From LMUY01 sp964235495 (GTDB lineage Bacteria; Pseudomonadota; Alphaproteobacteria; Acetobacterales; Acetobacteraceae), in assembly GCA_964235495.1 (NCBI GenBank), contig CAXSAX010000010.1:34173-98172 (forward strand): 64,000 nt of DNA. Reading direction: 5' to 3'. The translations under genes and the position numbers were made by a program. Below the pieces are notes generated by a model, which saw nothing but the letters and a program-made list of their open reading frames with translations, had not been told where the DNA came from and did no database searches. Positions 63,850 to 64,000 of this stretch are shown here, in pieces. Numbering within the stretch: the first letter of the stretch is position 1; every line of letters begins with the position of its first letter.

Positions 63850-64000
63850 AAAGGCCCATGGTTCTTTGCCCCGAGACCACCACGACCCAAGCAGTCGCCA
63901 ACACCCGCAGCCTCAGAAAAAAGGATACAAACTGCCTCTTGTTTGTGGTTTGTTCTCCCCATGCCCGAGCCGCTCCCCACCCCCGACCACACCGCTCCCC

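Overview
The window is a high-GC chromosome fragment from an alphaproteobacterium. A complete hpnA-hpnG hopanoid operon, a GapR-type nucleoid protein, a three-subunit PntA1/PntA2/PntB transhydrogenase, kdpFABC plus kdpDE, and tight operons with 4-bp overlaps and frequent GTG/TTG starts all point this way. Acetobacteraceae or another Rhodospirillales family is my best guess, but there is no rRNA or marker gene here to prove it.

Layout. 1-365: 3' end of cyanase. 366-1315: AT-richer stretch with a perfect 12-bp hairpin and an unknown membrane-anchored protein. 1352-6086: exopolysaccharide genes (sugar-nucleotide 6-dehydrogenase, two GT4 glycosyltransferases, an acyltransferase). 6400-10915: a 27-aa membrane peptide, kdpF, kdpA, kdpB, kdpC. 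10967-13191: a microbial rhodopsin with a D-T-S triad, a divergent manganese catalase and a DUF2171 protein, placed between the Kdp pump and its sensor/regulator kdpDE (13258-16592). 16589-18091: a TPR/ATP-grasp-like protein. 18445-20826: an AT-richer island with one large gene encoding two TIR-like/deoxyribosyltransferase-like domains and a P-loop ATPase, the strongest candidate for an undescribed defence gene. 20980-23973: pntB, pntA2, pntA1. 24237-30490: lipoprotein, an ExeA-like membrane protein broken by an assembly gap inside a 15-bp tandem repeat, ABC1 kinase, oligoendopeptidase F, CDF metal exporter. 30516-34692: an LplT-PlsC-acyl-ACP-synthetase fusion behind two identical-type operators, with a TetR gene downstream. 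34710-40531: GNAT, an S41-like gene split by an in-frame TAG, GapR, M20 amidohydrolase, unknown proteins, an RluA-type pseudouridine synthase. 40521-43862: rmlB-rmlA-rmlC-rmlD for dTDP-rhamnose. 44042-47731: a GH99-like/GT4/GT2 glycan protein, also split by an in-frame TAG. 47913-55753: small Tyr-rich lipoprotein and hpnABCDE-shc-hpnG. 55730-62063: Tim44-like protein, glycogen phosphorylase, queE, queD, a GH1-like protein. 62304-63720: a second AT-richer island with a RelA/SpoT-type nucleotide synthetase and a small convergent ORF.

How it fits together. Much of the window concerns the cell envelope: exopolysaccharide and rhamnose supply, hopanoids, phospholipid re-acylation, lipoproteins. Kdp, transhydrogenase and rhodopsin concern ion and redox energetics. 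Two AT-richer islands carry defence-type genes. A dispersed composite repeat with three palindromes occurs four times at gene ends. Protein boundaries are well supported for the conserved genes. Functions of the island genes, hairpins and operators are inferences.
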